NCBI GenBank assembly: GCA_028023455.1
Contig: JAQFVV010000055.1
Location: forward strand, 6,540,030-6,604,029
Length of the DNA stretch: 64,000 bases
Reading direction: 5' to 3'
DNA from: Epiperipatus broadwayi
Taxonomy: Eukaryota > Onychophora > Udeonychophora > Euonychophora > Peripatidae
Shown: positions 13,601 to 25,600 of the stretch, piece by piece
Position numbering within the stretch: position 1 is the stretch's first letter
How the letters are laid out: each line of letters opens with the position of its first letter
Notes under the pieces: model-generated
The model's input: only the letters and a program-made list of their open reading frames with translations
Database searches by the model: none
What the model was told of the DNA's origin: nothing
Translations under genes and position numbers: made by a program

Positions 13601-16600
13601 TACAATAAATATACTACATATATACACACAGAACAATCCAGTTTATCTACAACTTGTGTTTTTCTTTTAAAACCAGAGGTAAATATTTTACACCTTCCAA
13701 AATTGATTGAAGTGTAAAATTTGTTCTAAGAAAATAAATGACAGTGTTGTCTTTATTTTTATTTGTAAAATTAAAAGAAATAAATTATTTTTTTTAATAG
13801 ATTAATGATTAGATAAGATTACTTATTAAAAAAAGGAATCTTATATAATCATTATGATAAATATTAACTTTTTTTTTTAAATGTATATAATTAGTATGAT
13901 ATTAAAATTATATATATGATGTACTTTATGTATTTATATGCAGACACATTTTGCCAAATCATGTCTAAGTGTGAGTACAAATTGTAATATTAATTGGCTG
14001 AGAGCTTTCGAGATGTTTTCTCATAATCATAGCAAATAGAGTGTGTGAGTATGGTGGAATAATGTATGCGGCGAATATTTAAATATATGTGAAGTGGATT
14101 AAGAAGTCCATTTTTTTGGACAGGGAAAAGCATGCTTTCTTTCAGTTTATGGCATAGGTGTTGTCAGTTGTAAGCCAGGCTTCTTTGATTTTACATTTAG
14201 AGTCATAGCATTCTATGCATGTGATGGAAGGAGACGACGATTCAAACATATGTCCTGTGGACCTTTGGTGTTCTAAAAAGATGGAATTGTATTCAGGTTA
14301 TTAAGAGCTATTTTGTATAAGTAACAGTGCTGAGAGATGAGTGGAGAGAGATGCTCAGGACTGCAACCGGTTTGGGGGCATGGGATCTTGGACACTGTGA
14401 GGAGTCTGATCAAAGAATAGGCAATCTTTTGAAAACTTAGCTTGAAAGAGGGAGAGGTGGTGTTAATAAAGTTATTAGTAAGGGAGTGAATGTGTGTGAG
14501 GAGAAATCATGATCTGTCATCTTTGGGAGAGTTGATATTTAACTTCTGGTAAAATTGTTTTACTTTTGTTGTTAGATAGCTGTATTTGACTCCAACATTA
14601 GTGAGGTCTTTTGTTGTTAGATAGCTGTATTTGACTCCAACATTAGTGAGGTCTTTTAGTCATTGTTCGATGTTTGTTTTGCGAGAGGCTTCAAATTTGA
14701 AGTGATAATATATGAAAAATAAATGAAAAACCTTAAAATTTGTGTGTGCATTGAGAGTTTGATTTAGTGGATGCGAAGCCTCTGACATCCAAAGGTTTAG
14801 TACACATAGTGTTGTTTAGTTGACTTGCATTTCATTGTATGTGGATGTCTAAATATTTAAGTTCATTATGCGAATCTTCCCAAGCAATAGTGAATGATAG
14901 AGAAGAATCCGCCTGGAGAGCCCATGAATATCGATGATGGATGATTCAGAACTGGCGACAAACATATCGTCAACGTAGTATAAATAAGGTTGGGAGTAGT
15001 ACTGAAATATTTAGGAAGAAGTTTATCTTCAATGTGGTTTAAGTATATTCTGGATAGAATTCTGCTGAGCGGTAATCTATCATTTGAAAGTATTGTCCAT
15101 TGTATGTGGGGATAATATTTTGTCGAGCCAGGTAAGAAAATCAGAGATAAAAATGATGTGTGTTTGCAGGTAATTGCTTTTTACGAGTTTGGTTTTGACA
15201 ATATTAATGGAGTGTTTTCGATTAATGAAGCTGTATAATTCAGTATTTTGGTTTTAACTTACAGTGTTTAATGTGAGTAATGAAGTCAAAAAAAGACTTA
15301 AATGGTATGAGATCCGTATTCTATTTGGTCCGTTAATCATTGATTGACCATTTTTGCAATGTTGGAAATAATGCATGCCTCCTAAATAACATAAGCCTGA
15401 GTGCAAATCCCGCGCATCTCTCTCCATTCATATCTCTCAGCACTGTCATTTATATAAAAACTCTTAATAAACCCAAATATAATTCCATCTTTTTAGAACA
15501 CCAAAGGTCCACTGGCCATATATTTGAATCATCATCTGCTTCCATCACATACATAGAGTGCCATGAGTCTAAATATAAAGCATAGCTTATAGCTAACAAC
15601 ACCTACACTATAAATTGAAAGGAAGCATGCTTTAAAATCCCTCTCCAAAAAATGAACTTTCTAATCCATTTTGGATGTGCTTAAATTTACACCGCAAACA
15701 TGTTCTTCCGGGTTCACATAACCCATTTGCTATGATTATGAGAAGGTAAAAACTTCTGGAAAGTGCTCAGCCAATTAATACTACAATTTGTATTCAGCTT
15801 CATCATTGTCTGCATTTTAGCGTATTTAGACATATTACTTGTTTAATAGGGAGGTCTACATTTCTTTTATGCTTACACTTTGCCAAATAATATGTGTGAA
15901 AGATTTTGAATTATAAAATTGGAATTATACTTAAACCATTCAATATGTACATTATGTGTACAGTATTTCAATGAATAATCATTGAATTATTTTTTATCTA
16001 ATTTTTAATAGGTTTTCATTTTTTTGTTTTTATATATATATCTATTGTTTTATTTTCCCTGCATTCTTGAAAAGTGATTGATTGGGAGTTCACTATATTA
16101 ACATAAATATACAAACAACGAAAAAAAAAACTTACTAAGAACTATTTATGACAATATAAAATAGTAAGCATGTAATATGTAAATATAAACATTCCCAGTA
16201 TCCATCAATCCAAAGCGCAAGACAAAACTTTTTTTATAGAAAAAAGAACAGACTGTCTTCTCCCTTTACCTCAATTTTTTTATAGAGGCTTATCTGAAGT
16301 ACTTTGGAAAGAAATTATGAATATTTTTGTAATATATTGATAGCATAATATACTTATTTACTTCTTATTCCCCATACTGTAACAGTCAGAAAACGTGTGA
16401 CTCGTAAACATAGTGCAGAATTCGACCACCATACAGAACAGCAGCACCATCGAGTAGCGAAGCCACCCATGATACTGAGTTCGAACATAGTTTATCGGTT
16501 CCACAATACAATCCACGAAACAACGCATCTGATGCAACATTAGTAAATATTTTCTTAGGCACGGTGGTCAGGGATATGCAAGAGATTCATGATTTTATTC

Positions 16601-19600
16601 TCGAGTTAGCCAATAATCAAACTAATATTAATTAAACATTCATATTTACATAATCGAGGAAATATTATATAGAATGGGTATCGAATAAATGAAACGTAAC
16701 TGCAGACATATAGTTTAAAATTATTTATTAATACATTTTAATAAAACAATCATTTACTAATAATATTTTATGGATTCAAAGCTTCAGTAGCGGGATTTGC
16801 GACATGATTATATTTTAAAGAATACATTTATTTATTTAGACCTTACTTTACATTGAGGACTTCAGTAGCGGTATTTCCGATACTGTAATGTTTACAAAAG
16901 GAATACATTTATTTGTTTAGACATTTTATCTTGAGGACTCGGTAGCGGTATTTCCGATACTGTAATGTTTACAAAGGGAATTCACTTATTTGAAGGCTTA
17001 ATCTAGCTACCTAAAATTCTCGAGTAAGTATTTCTAGTGCATGCCTTGGGGAATTTATACCTTTGCAATGCAAGAGTCTAAAGTAAGATTTAAGAGTAGT
17101 GGCGGACATATATTTATTTAATTAAAATATTTATTTTATGACCAAGGGCAAACATTTATTTGAGAGTGAATTATGAAGATAATGCAGAGGCGGAGTGATA
17201 TATAGAATAATAAAATTAAGTAACGGAGAACGTGGTACGCTTTAGAAAGGCGATATGGAATGGCAGTATATTGAAACTGCAATGCCGCAAATGAGTTTAT
17301 AAGACTGTCGGACTGGTCTCTGCCTCGGCCCGACGAAGTAAGGTGTCACATAAGCATAACCAGGGACAAGCGGTACATGTTGCAATTTGCCGGCTGGCTG
17401 CATGACATTGTCAAATCCTACGGGAGCACCCATTATGCCCGCTTGTGTAGGACGATTGGGGTTAATTTCAACCCTGAAGAATCCGGAAATTTCACGGCGG
17501 AATGGGTCATCGCATCTCTAAAACGTAACACATGTATACTGTATAAACGATTATGATGAGATTTAAATAGATTTCTGACTCGGCCCTACATTATCAACAT
17601 TTACTAAAGAACTCAGGTGACTATCAAAGAAATGTAATTTTCTAGAATTATTCATTAGATTTAATAAATACAAAACATATATAAACTGGGAGTTATTACA
17701 ACGAATATGCCAGCCATTTGCGAAGTAGTAGACCCTGCATTACAATAAATGATGCATTGAATGCGTGTTGATTTATATGAAAGTTAAGTTATTCAGGAAA
17801 ATAAATATTAATGAAAATTTGACACGCATTCATTGTTTCAAGCGATCATAGATTTAAACTTTGAAAATTGAGACAATTATGAGCATGCAATAATTAAATA
17901 ATAACTATAGATAGAATGTAGATTTGAGAAATACGTACCCAAGAAAGATAGAGTGAGGTAAGCTAGATTATTAGAGAAATTTACACATTAAGTTAATTAT
18001 TCAATTTTAGTTATACAAATGATAGTTTTTACATTTTATAATTTAGATAAGTATTATGAAGAAGAGCTATAGCATATTATTAGAGTACTCTAGAGTTTGA
18101 ACACAGACAGGTACCTGTTTTATAAGAAGTTTTCTGATTCCATTAATTTAGCAGCAAAAAGTTCACAAGTGGCAAGTCTTTCTTGTATTTAGATATTTCA
18201 TTTAATTCCACAGCAGCAGCAGCTTTTTCATTTATTTCAGGCAGCAGATCTTCATGGTGAATTTATGACGGGCAATGGAAAGTTCGGCATCCGATAGGTT
18301 ATCTCCCGATGGAGAATAATCTAGGTGCTTTACTCGGTCATACCTTGGCAGGAACAAATTATTTTATATTTTTGGAGACTCTCAGTGATCGAGAGCAAAG
18401 CTAAAGTTTAAGTGAATGTCCCCAGCAAGTCTAAGATGGCCTCTTTTTTTATCTTAATCTTTCACATTTTTGTTAAGGTATTTTTAGGTTCTACTTAATC
18501 TGCCCTGAGGATAATCAATGCATTTTGTTGGTTTTTAATTAAAGAAAGCTGCCGTTCTATTGTTTACATTTACTAATTATACTTTGGGGAATTTTTCTTT
18601 AATTAATCTATTATCTATTACTGACCGATGCTTTTAAATTTCAAAGACAAAAAGGGAACATAAGATTATTTTAACTTTTAATTAAATATTACATCAGATT
18701 TTTTTAGAATTATTATTAAACGAAATTTAAACAAAGCAATAAATACAAACTTTATAATGCAAAATAAATGATTAAAATTATACAAAATTATATAACTAAA
18801 AGAAATCTAAATTATATTATTTTATCCCTATTTATTGCGTTGAATTTGAGATCGAAATGTGTGCGTGTTTATGCTGAATTCTACATATATTTATACATTT
18901 TAATATTGCTACACACACAATTCGATACCAAAAAGTTTAAATTTGGGCGGGATAGACCGGTCAGTGAGAGACGACAGAAAAAGGTGAAACTTAAGATTCG
19001 AATACGAATCTTACTGTTTCATTTCCCCGTACTTCCCGTGAACAATTAAGGAAGAACAAAGGAGGCAAGAAAGAGAAAGAAAAAAAAATTTACATTACAT
19101 AATTGAAATACGAAAAAATTATTATTTTTTTTTTTACAGATATATTGAAATATAGAAAGCAGAGATTACATGAAGCAATGAACAATTAATATACCCGGAT
19201 CTAGAATTTATCGGTTAATTAAAATGGCCTAATTTGGCCGTGTCTGGTTAAAATCATAGTAATAATTAGTTAAACTGAATGTATATATATATAAAAAATT
19301 CTTAGAATAGGATTAGTTAGTATAATATAACAAAAAATTTTAAGAATAATAGTAATTAAAACAATAATATATATATATATATAATAAAATTTCTATCTCA
19401 CACCCTATTTGACTAAAGTACAATCCATTCAACCAAGTTCATTATATCAAGTTCGTTTTAATATTCTCATATACGTTTAATCCGTCCTAAGAGTCTAATA
19501 TTTTTACAACCCTGGGTCAGGTGGATAATACCTACATGGTTTGAGATTACGGGCATTGTATGTCCCTTTTATGGTATCTTCATCTTTTAATAAATATGCA

Positions 19601-22600
19601 TTTGGGCCACGTGCGATCAATTATAGAGTGTCCCCGGTACAAAAGAAAGAACTTTTTATATACTCTTTTATCTCGGTTATTTTGTTGAGAGTTCCGTATC
19701 CAAACATAGTTCCCGACCTGGAAATGTTGGCTTCTCCGATCTGCTCGTAATTTCCAATCTGCTCTTTTCATAAGGCGGCGGTGTGCCTTGCGTCTGTCAG
19801 TTTCAATATTGATTTCACGTTCATCCATGGGTAATGGCGTCTTGATCAGTAATGAGTCCGCTTTACCAAAATGCAAACGTGTTGGTGTCATGCTGGTGTC
19901 CATCTTCATCTCTTTTTTACTGCTTTCACTCAACAGTTCTTGTGGACCTTCATTGGCTGGAATGAGGTTTCTTTGCTCATCACACTTTTTCATATTTACT
20001 ACACTACTTGCTTGCCCTTCTACTATCATCGGTTCGTCTGATCTCTCTGACTTCCTTTCCTTTTTCATATCTTTAATCTCTTCTTCCTTTTTACTAGCTG
20101 GGGATATTCCAAAATGTTCCGTTATGGCTTCTAACTCTCTCCACATAATGTCTTTAAATTCCTGATATTCTCTCACTCTTATCTTTTCTTCTTCTTGTCT
20201 CTGTTTTGATTCTTCATCTCTTCTTTTTCTCATTTCCTCCTCATACATTTTCTTCATTTCTTGCATATTCTGTCTGAGTATTTCCTCAATGAACTTGAAA
20301 TTAAAGTCCATCGATCCTCTGTATTGTTGCGGAGCTTCCCTTCGCTCGGGTGTCGACTCCAAAGCTTCAGATAAATCTTCTTGCTGTATATCAATATTTT
20401 CTGATTCCATTTTCTTAATATGATTTATTTATTTTATACTACTAGCATTTGACTACTCCCCACCGGTATATTGGCCCTATAACACTCTTTCGCTGCCCTC
20501 ACCTACTCTACATTGCCCTATCTCTATATTGCTGCGTTTAACATATTTAACATATATATTATAGCGAACTACTGGTTACGCGTATAATAAGCTACTGCTG
20601 TCTATGATATATATTTTTGTACTTTAACAAAATATTTACTATTAACATATATAACAAGCTTCTGCGGTCTATGCTATATATATAACGGTGTTTTAATAAA
20701 TTATTCAATGCTACCTGCTTTCTCATTTAGCGACTGATTTTTTTTTTTTGACATATATATAAAATATTTCATTAGATCCGAGTATTTTCGTTCCTTCTTA
20801 ACTTACACACACATTCCTGCTTTCCTTAAATTTGTTATTACGCCTGCTGTCCTTTCATTTACTCGACCCACATTATTTCACTCGATTTATTTTTTTTTCA
20901 TTATTTTTATCACAACAAAATCGTATATATATATAGAATAATTAGCTAACTCGAGTAACGAACGCTAAAAGAAATTTATATGCGTTATATTTTGCTCAGG
21001 GTATATATGGGTGTTTTGTATCGAAAGCTCCACGTTGGAAAGCGCCAAACGCTAAAAAAAAAATTTAACTATGTAACAGTCAGAAAACGTGTGACTCGTA
21101 AACATAGTGCAGAATTCGACCACCATACAGAACAGCAGCACCATCGAGTAGCGAAGCCACCCGTGGTACTGAGTTCGAACATAGTTTATCGGTTCCACTA
21201 TACAACCCACGAAACAATGCATTTGATGCGACATTAGTAAATATTTTCTTAGGCACGGTGGTCAGGGATATGCAAGAGATTCATGATTTTATTCTCGAGT
21301 TAGCCAATAATCAAACTAATATTAATTAAACATTCATATTTACATAATCGAGGAAATATTATATAGAATGGGTATCGAATAAATGAAACGTAACTGCAGA
21401 CATATAGTTTAAAATTATTTATTAATACATTTTAATAAAACAATCATTTACTAATAATATTTTATGGATTCAAAGCTTCAATAGCGGGATTTGCGACATG
21501 ATTATATTTTAAAGAATACATTTATTTATTTAGACATTACTTTACATTGAGGACTTCAGTAGCGGTATTTCTGATACTGTAATGTTTACAAAAGGAATAC
21601 ATTTATTTGTTTAGACATTATTTTATCTTGAGGACTCCGTAGCGGTATTTCCGATACTGTAATGTTTACAAAGGGAATTCACTTATTTGAAGGCTTAATT
21701 TAGTTACCTAAAATTCTCGAGTAAGTATTTCTAATGCATGCCTTGGGGAATTTATATCTTTGCAATGCAAGAGTCTAAAGTAAGATTTAAGAGTAGCGGC
21801 GGACGTGTATTTATTTAATTAAAATATTTATTTTATGACGAAGGGCAAACATTTATTTGAGAGTGAATTATGAAGATAATGCAGAGGCGGAGTGATATAT
21901 AGAATAATAAAATTAAGTAAAGGAACACGTGGTACGCTTTAGAAAGGCGATATGGAATGGCAGTATATTGAAACTGCAATGCCGCAAATGAGTTTATAAG
22001 ACTGTCGGACTGGTCTCTGCCTCGGCCCGACGAAGTAAGGTGTCACATAAGCATAACCAGGGACAAGCGGTACATGTCGCAATTTGCCGGCTGGCTGCAT
22101 GACATTGTCAAATCCTACGGGAGCACCCATTATGCCCGCTTGTGTAGGACGATTGGGGTTAATTTCAACCCTGAAGAATCCGGAAATTTCACGGCGGAAT
22201 GGGTCATCGCGTCTCTAAAACGTAACACATGTATACTGTATAAACGATTATGATGAGATTTAAATAGATTTCTGACTCGGCCCTACATTATCAACATTTA
22301 CTAAAGAACTCAGGTGACTCTCAAAGAAATGTAATTTTCTAGAATTATTTATTAGATTTAATAAATACAAAACATATATAAACTGGGAGTTATTACAACG
22401 AATATGCCAGCCATTTGCGAAGTAGTAGACCCTGCATTACAATAAATGATGCATTGAATGCGTGTTGATTTATATGAAAGTTAAGTTATTTAGGAAAGTA
22501 AATATTAATGAAAATTTGACACGCATTCATTGTTTCAAGCGATCATAGATTTAAACTTTGAAAATTGAGACAATTATGAGCATGCAATAATTAAATAATA

Positions 22601-25600
22601 ACTATAGATAGAATGTAGATTTGAGAAATACGCACCCAAGAAAGATAGAGTGAGGTAAGCTAGATTATTAGAGAAATTTACACATTAAGTTAATTATTCA
22701 ATTTTAGTTATACAAATGATAGTTTTTACATTTTATAATTTAGATAAGTATTATGAAGAAGAGCTATAGCATATTATTAGAGTACTCTAGAGTTTGAACA
22801 CAGACAGGTACCTGTTTTATAAGAAGTTTTCTGATTCCATTAATTTAGCAGCAAAAAGTTCACGAGTGGCAAGTCTTTCTTGTATTTAGATATTTCATTT
22901 AATTCCACAGCAGCAGCAGCTTTTTCATTTATTTCAGGCAGCAGATCTTCATGGTGAATTTATGACAGGCAATGGAAAGTTCGGCATCCGATAGGCCATC
23001 TCCCGATGGAGAATAATCTAGGTGCTTTACTCGGTCATACCTTGGCAGGAACAAATTATTTTATATTTTTGGAGACTCTCAGTGATCGAGAGCAAAGCTA
23101 AAGTTTAAGTGAATGTCCCCAGCAAGTCTAAGATGGCCTCTTTTTTTATCTTGATCTTTCACATTTTTGTTAAGGTATTTTTGGGTTCTACTTAATCTGC
23201 CCTGAGGATAATCAATGCATTTTGTTGGTTTTTAATTAAAGAAAGCTGCCATTCTATTGTTTACATTTACTAATTATACTTTGGGGAATTTTTCTTTAAT
23301 TAATCTATTATCTATCACTGACTGATGCTTTTAAATTTCAAAGACAAAAAGGGAACATAAGATTATTTTAACTTTTAATTAAATATTACATCAGATTTTT
23401 TTAGAATTATTATTAAACGAAATTTAAACAAAGCAATAAATACGAACTTTATAATGCAAAATAAATGATTAAATTTATACAAAATTATATAACTAAAAGA
23501 AATCTAAATTATATTATTTTATTCCTATTTATTGCGTTGAATTTGAGATCGAAATGTGTGCGTGTTTATGCTGAATTCTACATATATTTATACATTTTAA
23601 TATTGCTACACACACAATTCGATACCAAAAAGTTTAAATTTGGGCGGGATAGACCGGTCAGTGAGAGACGACAGAAAAAGGTGAAACTTAAGATTCGAAT
23701 ACGAATCTTACTGTTTCAATANNNNNNNNNNNNNNNNNNNNNNNNNNNNNNNNNNNNNNNNNNNNNNNNNNNNNNNNNNNNNNNNNNNNNNNNNNNNNNN
23801 NNNNNNNNNNNNNNNNNNNNNNNNNNNNNNNNNNNNNNNNNNNNNNNNNNNNNNNNNNNNNNNNNNNNNNNNNNNNNNNNNNNNNNNNNNNNNNNNNNNN
23901 NNNNNNNNNNNNNNNNNNNNNNNNNNNNNNNNNNNNNNNNNNNNNNNNNNNNNNNNNNNNNNNNNNNNNNNNNNNNNNNNNNNNNNNNNNNNNNNNNNNN
24001 NNNNNNNNNNNNNNNNNNNNNNNNNNNNNNNNNNNNNNNNNNNNNNNNNNNNNNNNNNNNNNNNNNNNNNNNNNNNNNNNNNNNNNNNNNNNNNNNNNNN
24101 NNNNNNNNNNNNNNNNNNNNNNNNNNNNNNNNNNNNNNNNNNNNNNNNNNNNNNNNNNNNNNNNNNNNNNNNNNNNNNNNNNNNNNNNNNNNNNNNNNNN
24201 NNNNNNNNNNNNNNNNNNNNNGCGCTTTCCAACGTGGAGCGTTCGATACAAAAAACCCATATATACCCTGAGCAAAATATAACGCATAATTTCTTTTAGC
24301 GTTCATTACTCCGAGTTAGCTAATTATTCTATATATATACAATTTTGTTTTGATAAAAATAATGAAAAAAAAATAAATCGAGTGAAATAATGTGGGTCGA
24401 GTGAATGAAAGGACAGCAGGCGTAATAACAAATTTAAGGAAAGCAGGGATGTGTGTGTAATTTAAGAAGGAACGAAAATACTCGGATCTAATGAAATATT
24501 TTGCTTTATATATATATGTCAAGAAAAAAAAGTAATCAGTCGTTAAATGAGAAAGCAAGTAGCATTGAATTTTTTTTATTAAAACACCGTTATATATATA
24601 GCATAGACAGCAGAAGCTTGTTATATATCTTAATAGTAAACATTTTGTTAAAGTACAAATATATATATATATCATAGACAGCAGTAGCTTATTATACGCG
24701 TTACCAATAGTTCGCTATAATATATATGTTAAACGCAGCAATATAGAAATAGGGCAATGTAGAGTAGGTGAGGACAGCGAAAGAGTGTTTTAGGGCCAAT
24801 ATACCGGTGGGGAGTAGTCAAATGCTAATAGTATAAAGAAAATAAATAATATTAAGAAAAATGGAAGCAGAAAATGATAGAATAGCATCAATGAACTTCA
24901 GTCTAAGGTTACTTGAAATATTTAGAGAGAGTAAAAAAGAATGGAGGAAAATACGTGAGGAAGCAAGAAGATATGAAGAACCCAAAACGAGTCAGGAGGA
25001 GGAGGAGATAAGAGTTAGAGAGCGTCAGAAAATTTATAGGGATATGTTGGTGTATCTTGAAATGATCAACGAACATTATGGAATATCCCCAGTTAGTAAA
25101 AAGGAAGAAGAAATTAAAGATATGGAAAAGGAATTAGAAATACTTGACAAACCGATGATAGTAGAAGGGCAAGCAGATAGTGTAGTAAATATGAAAAAGG
25201 TAGATGAGCAAATAGACCTTATTCCAATACATGAAGGCCCACAAGAACCGTTGAGTGAAAGCAGTAAAAAGGAGACAAGCATGGACGGGGACAAAAGAAT
25301 AGGACCAAAAGTCACGGAAGAAAACATGAAAACGGACAGTGGATACCAAAGCCACTTAACAAAGATGGTCCACGTTAAAATATTTAGAGTGGAAATAAGG
25401 GGAAAACCTCAAACCTACCTAGAGAGCTCACAGAAGTTCTTAAAATTTCATAAGAAAGGGCCAGATGTGCAGATAGCTATAGCTAGTAACCATCTGCAGG
25501 GATCTGCCAAAAACTGGTGGAATATGGGGAAGTGGAAATTTAGAACGATCCAGCATAGCGTGCCGCAGTCATCGATGACAAGAGATGGGTATTATCCACC

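Larger units (their letters stand above)
16378..19021 (-). repeat. 3' LTR of element 1
   Basis: Reads TGAAACAGTAAGATTCG...GACTGTTACA on the minus strand. It contains an 18-base-stem palindromic region near its start, a short CAG run (CAGCAGCAGCAGC on the plus strand at 18,213), a 91-codon open frame (17,242-17,517) and three 77-bp tandem units (16,782-16,995). At 2.6 kb it is unusually long for a Gypsy LTR. Confidence 0.88.
16378..23718 (-). mobile_element. LTR retrotransposon 1 (Ty3/Gypsy-type), internally deleted, young
   Basis: Two direct repeats of about 2.64 kb (16,378-19,021 and 21,072-23,718) flank a 2.05-kb interior. Read on the minus strand, each LTR starts TGAAACAG and ends CTGTTACA, matching inverted ends at 7 of 8 positions. 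A purine tract (GGGAAGTACGGGGAAA) sits immediately before the 3' LTR, and a tRNA-Lys-like primer site lies after the 5' LTR. The base string ATAC precedes the element at 16,374-16,377 and ATA follows it at 23,719-23,721 just before the gap, which fits a 4-bp target duplication cut by the gap. The LTRs differ at roughly one base in a hundred by eye, so the insertion is recent. It lacks protease, reverse transcriptase and RNase H, so it needs an autonomous relative to move. Confidence 0.88.

Noticed and set aside
18768-19049. A 93-codon plus-strand open frame, repeated at 23,465
   Set aside because: It is antisense to the LTR and crosses its end into the polypurine tract. It is repeated only because the LTR is repeated. 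In the second copy it runs into the N gap. The composition is that of AT-rich non-coding DNA.
19788-20165. A 125-codon plus-strand open frame
   Set aside because: It is the reverse complement of the gag-leader ORF on the minus strand, whose charged codons give an antisense frame free of stops.
20980-21237. Open frames on both strands at the LTR edge (85 and 60 codons), also near 16,358-16,540
   Set aside because: They cross the LTR boundary, with different upstream sequence in the two LTR copies, so no single conserved protein is defined. Kept only as part of the LTR.
23688-24306. Long open frames across the gap
   Set aside because: They consist of Ns translated as X. No evidence of coding.
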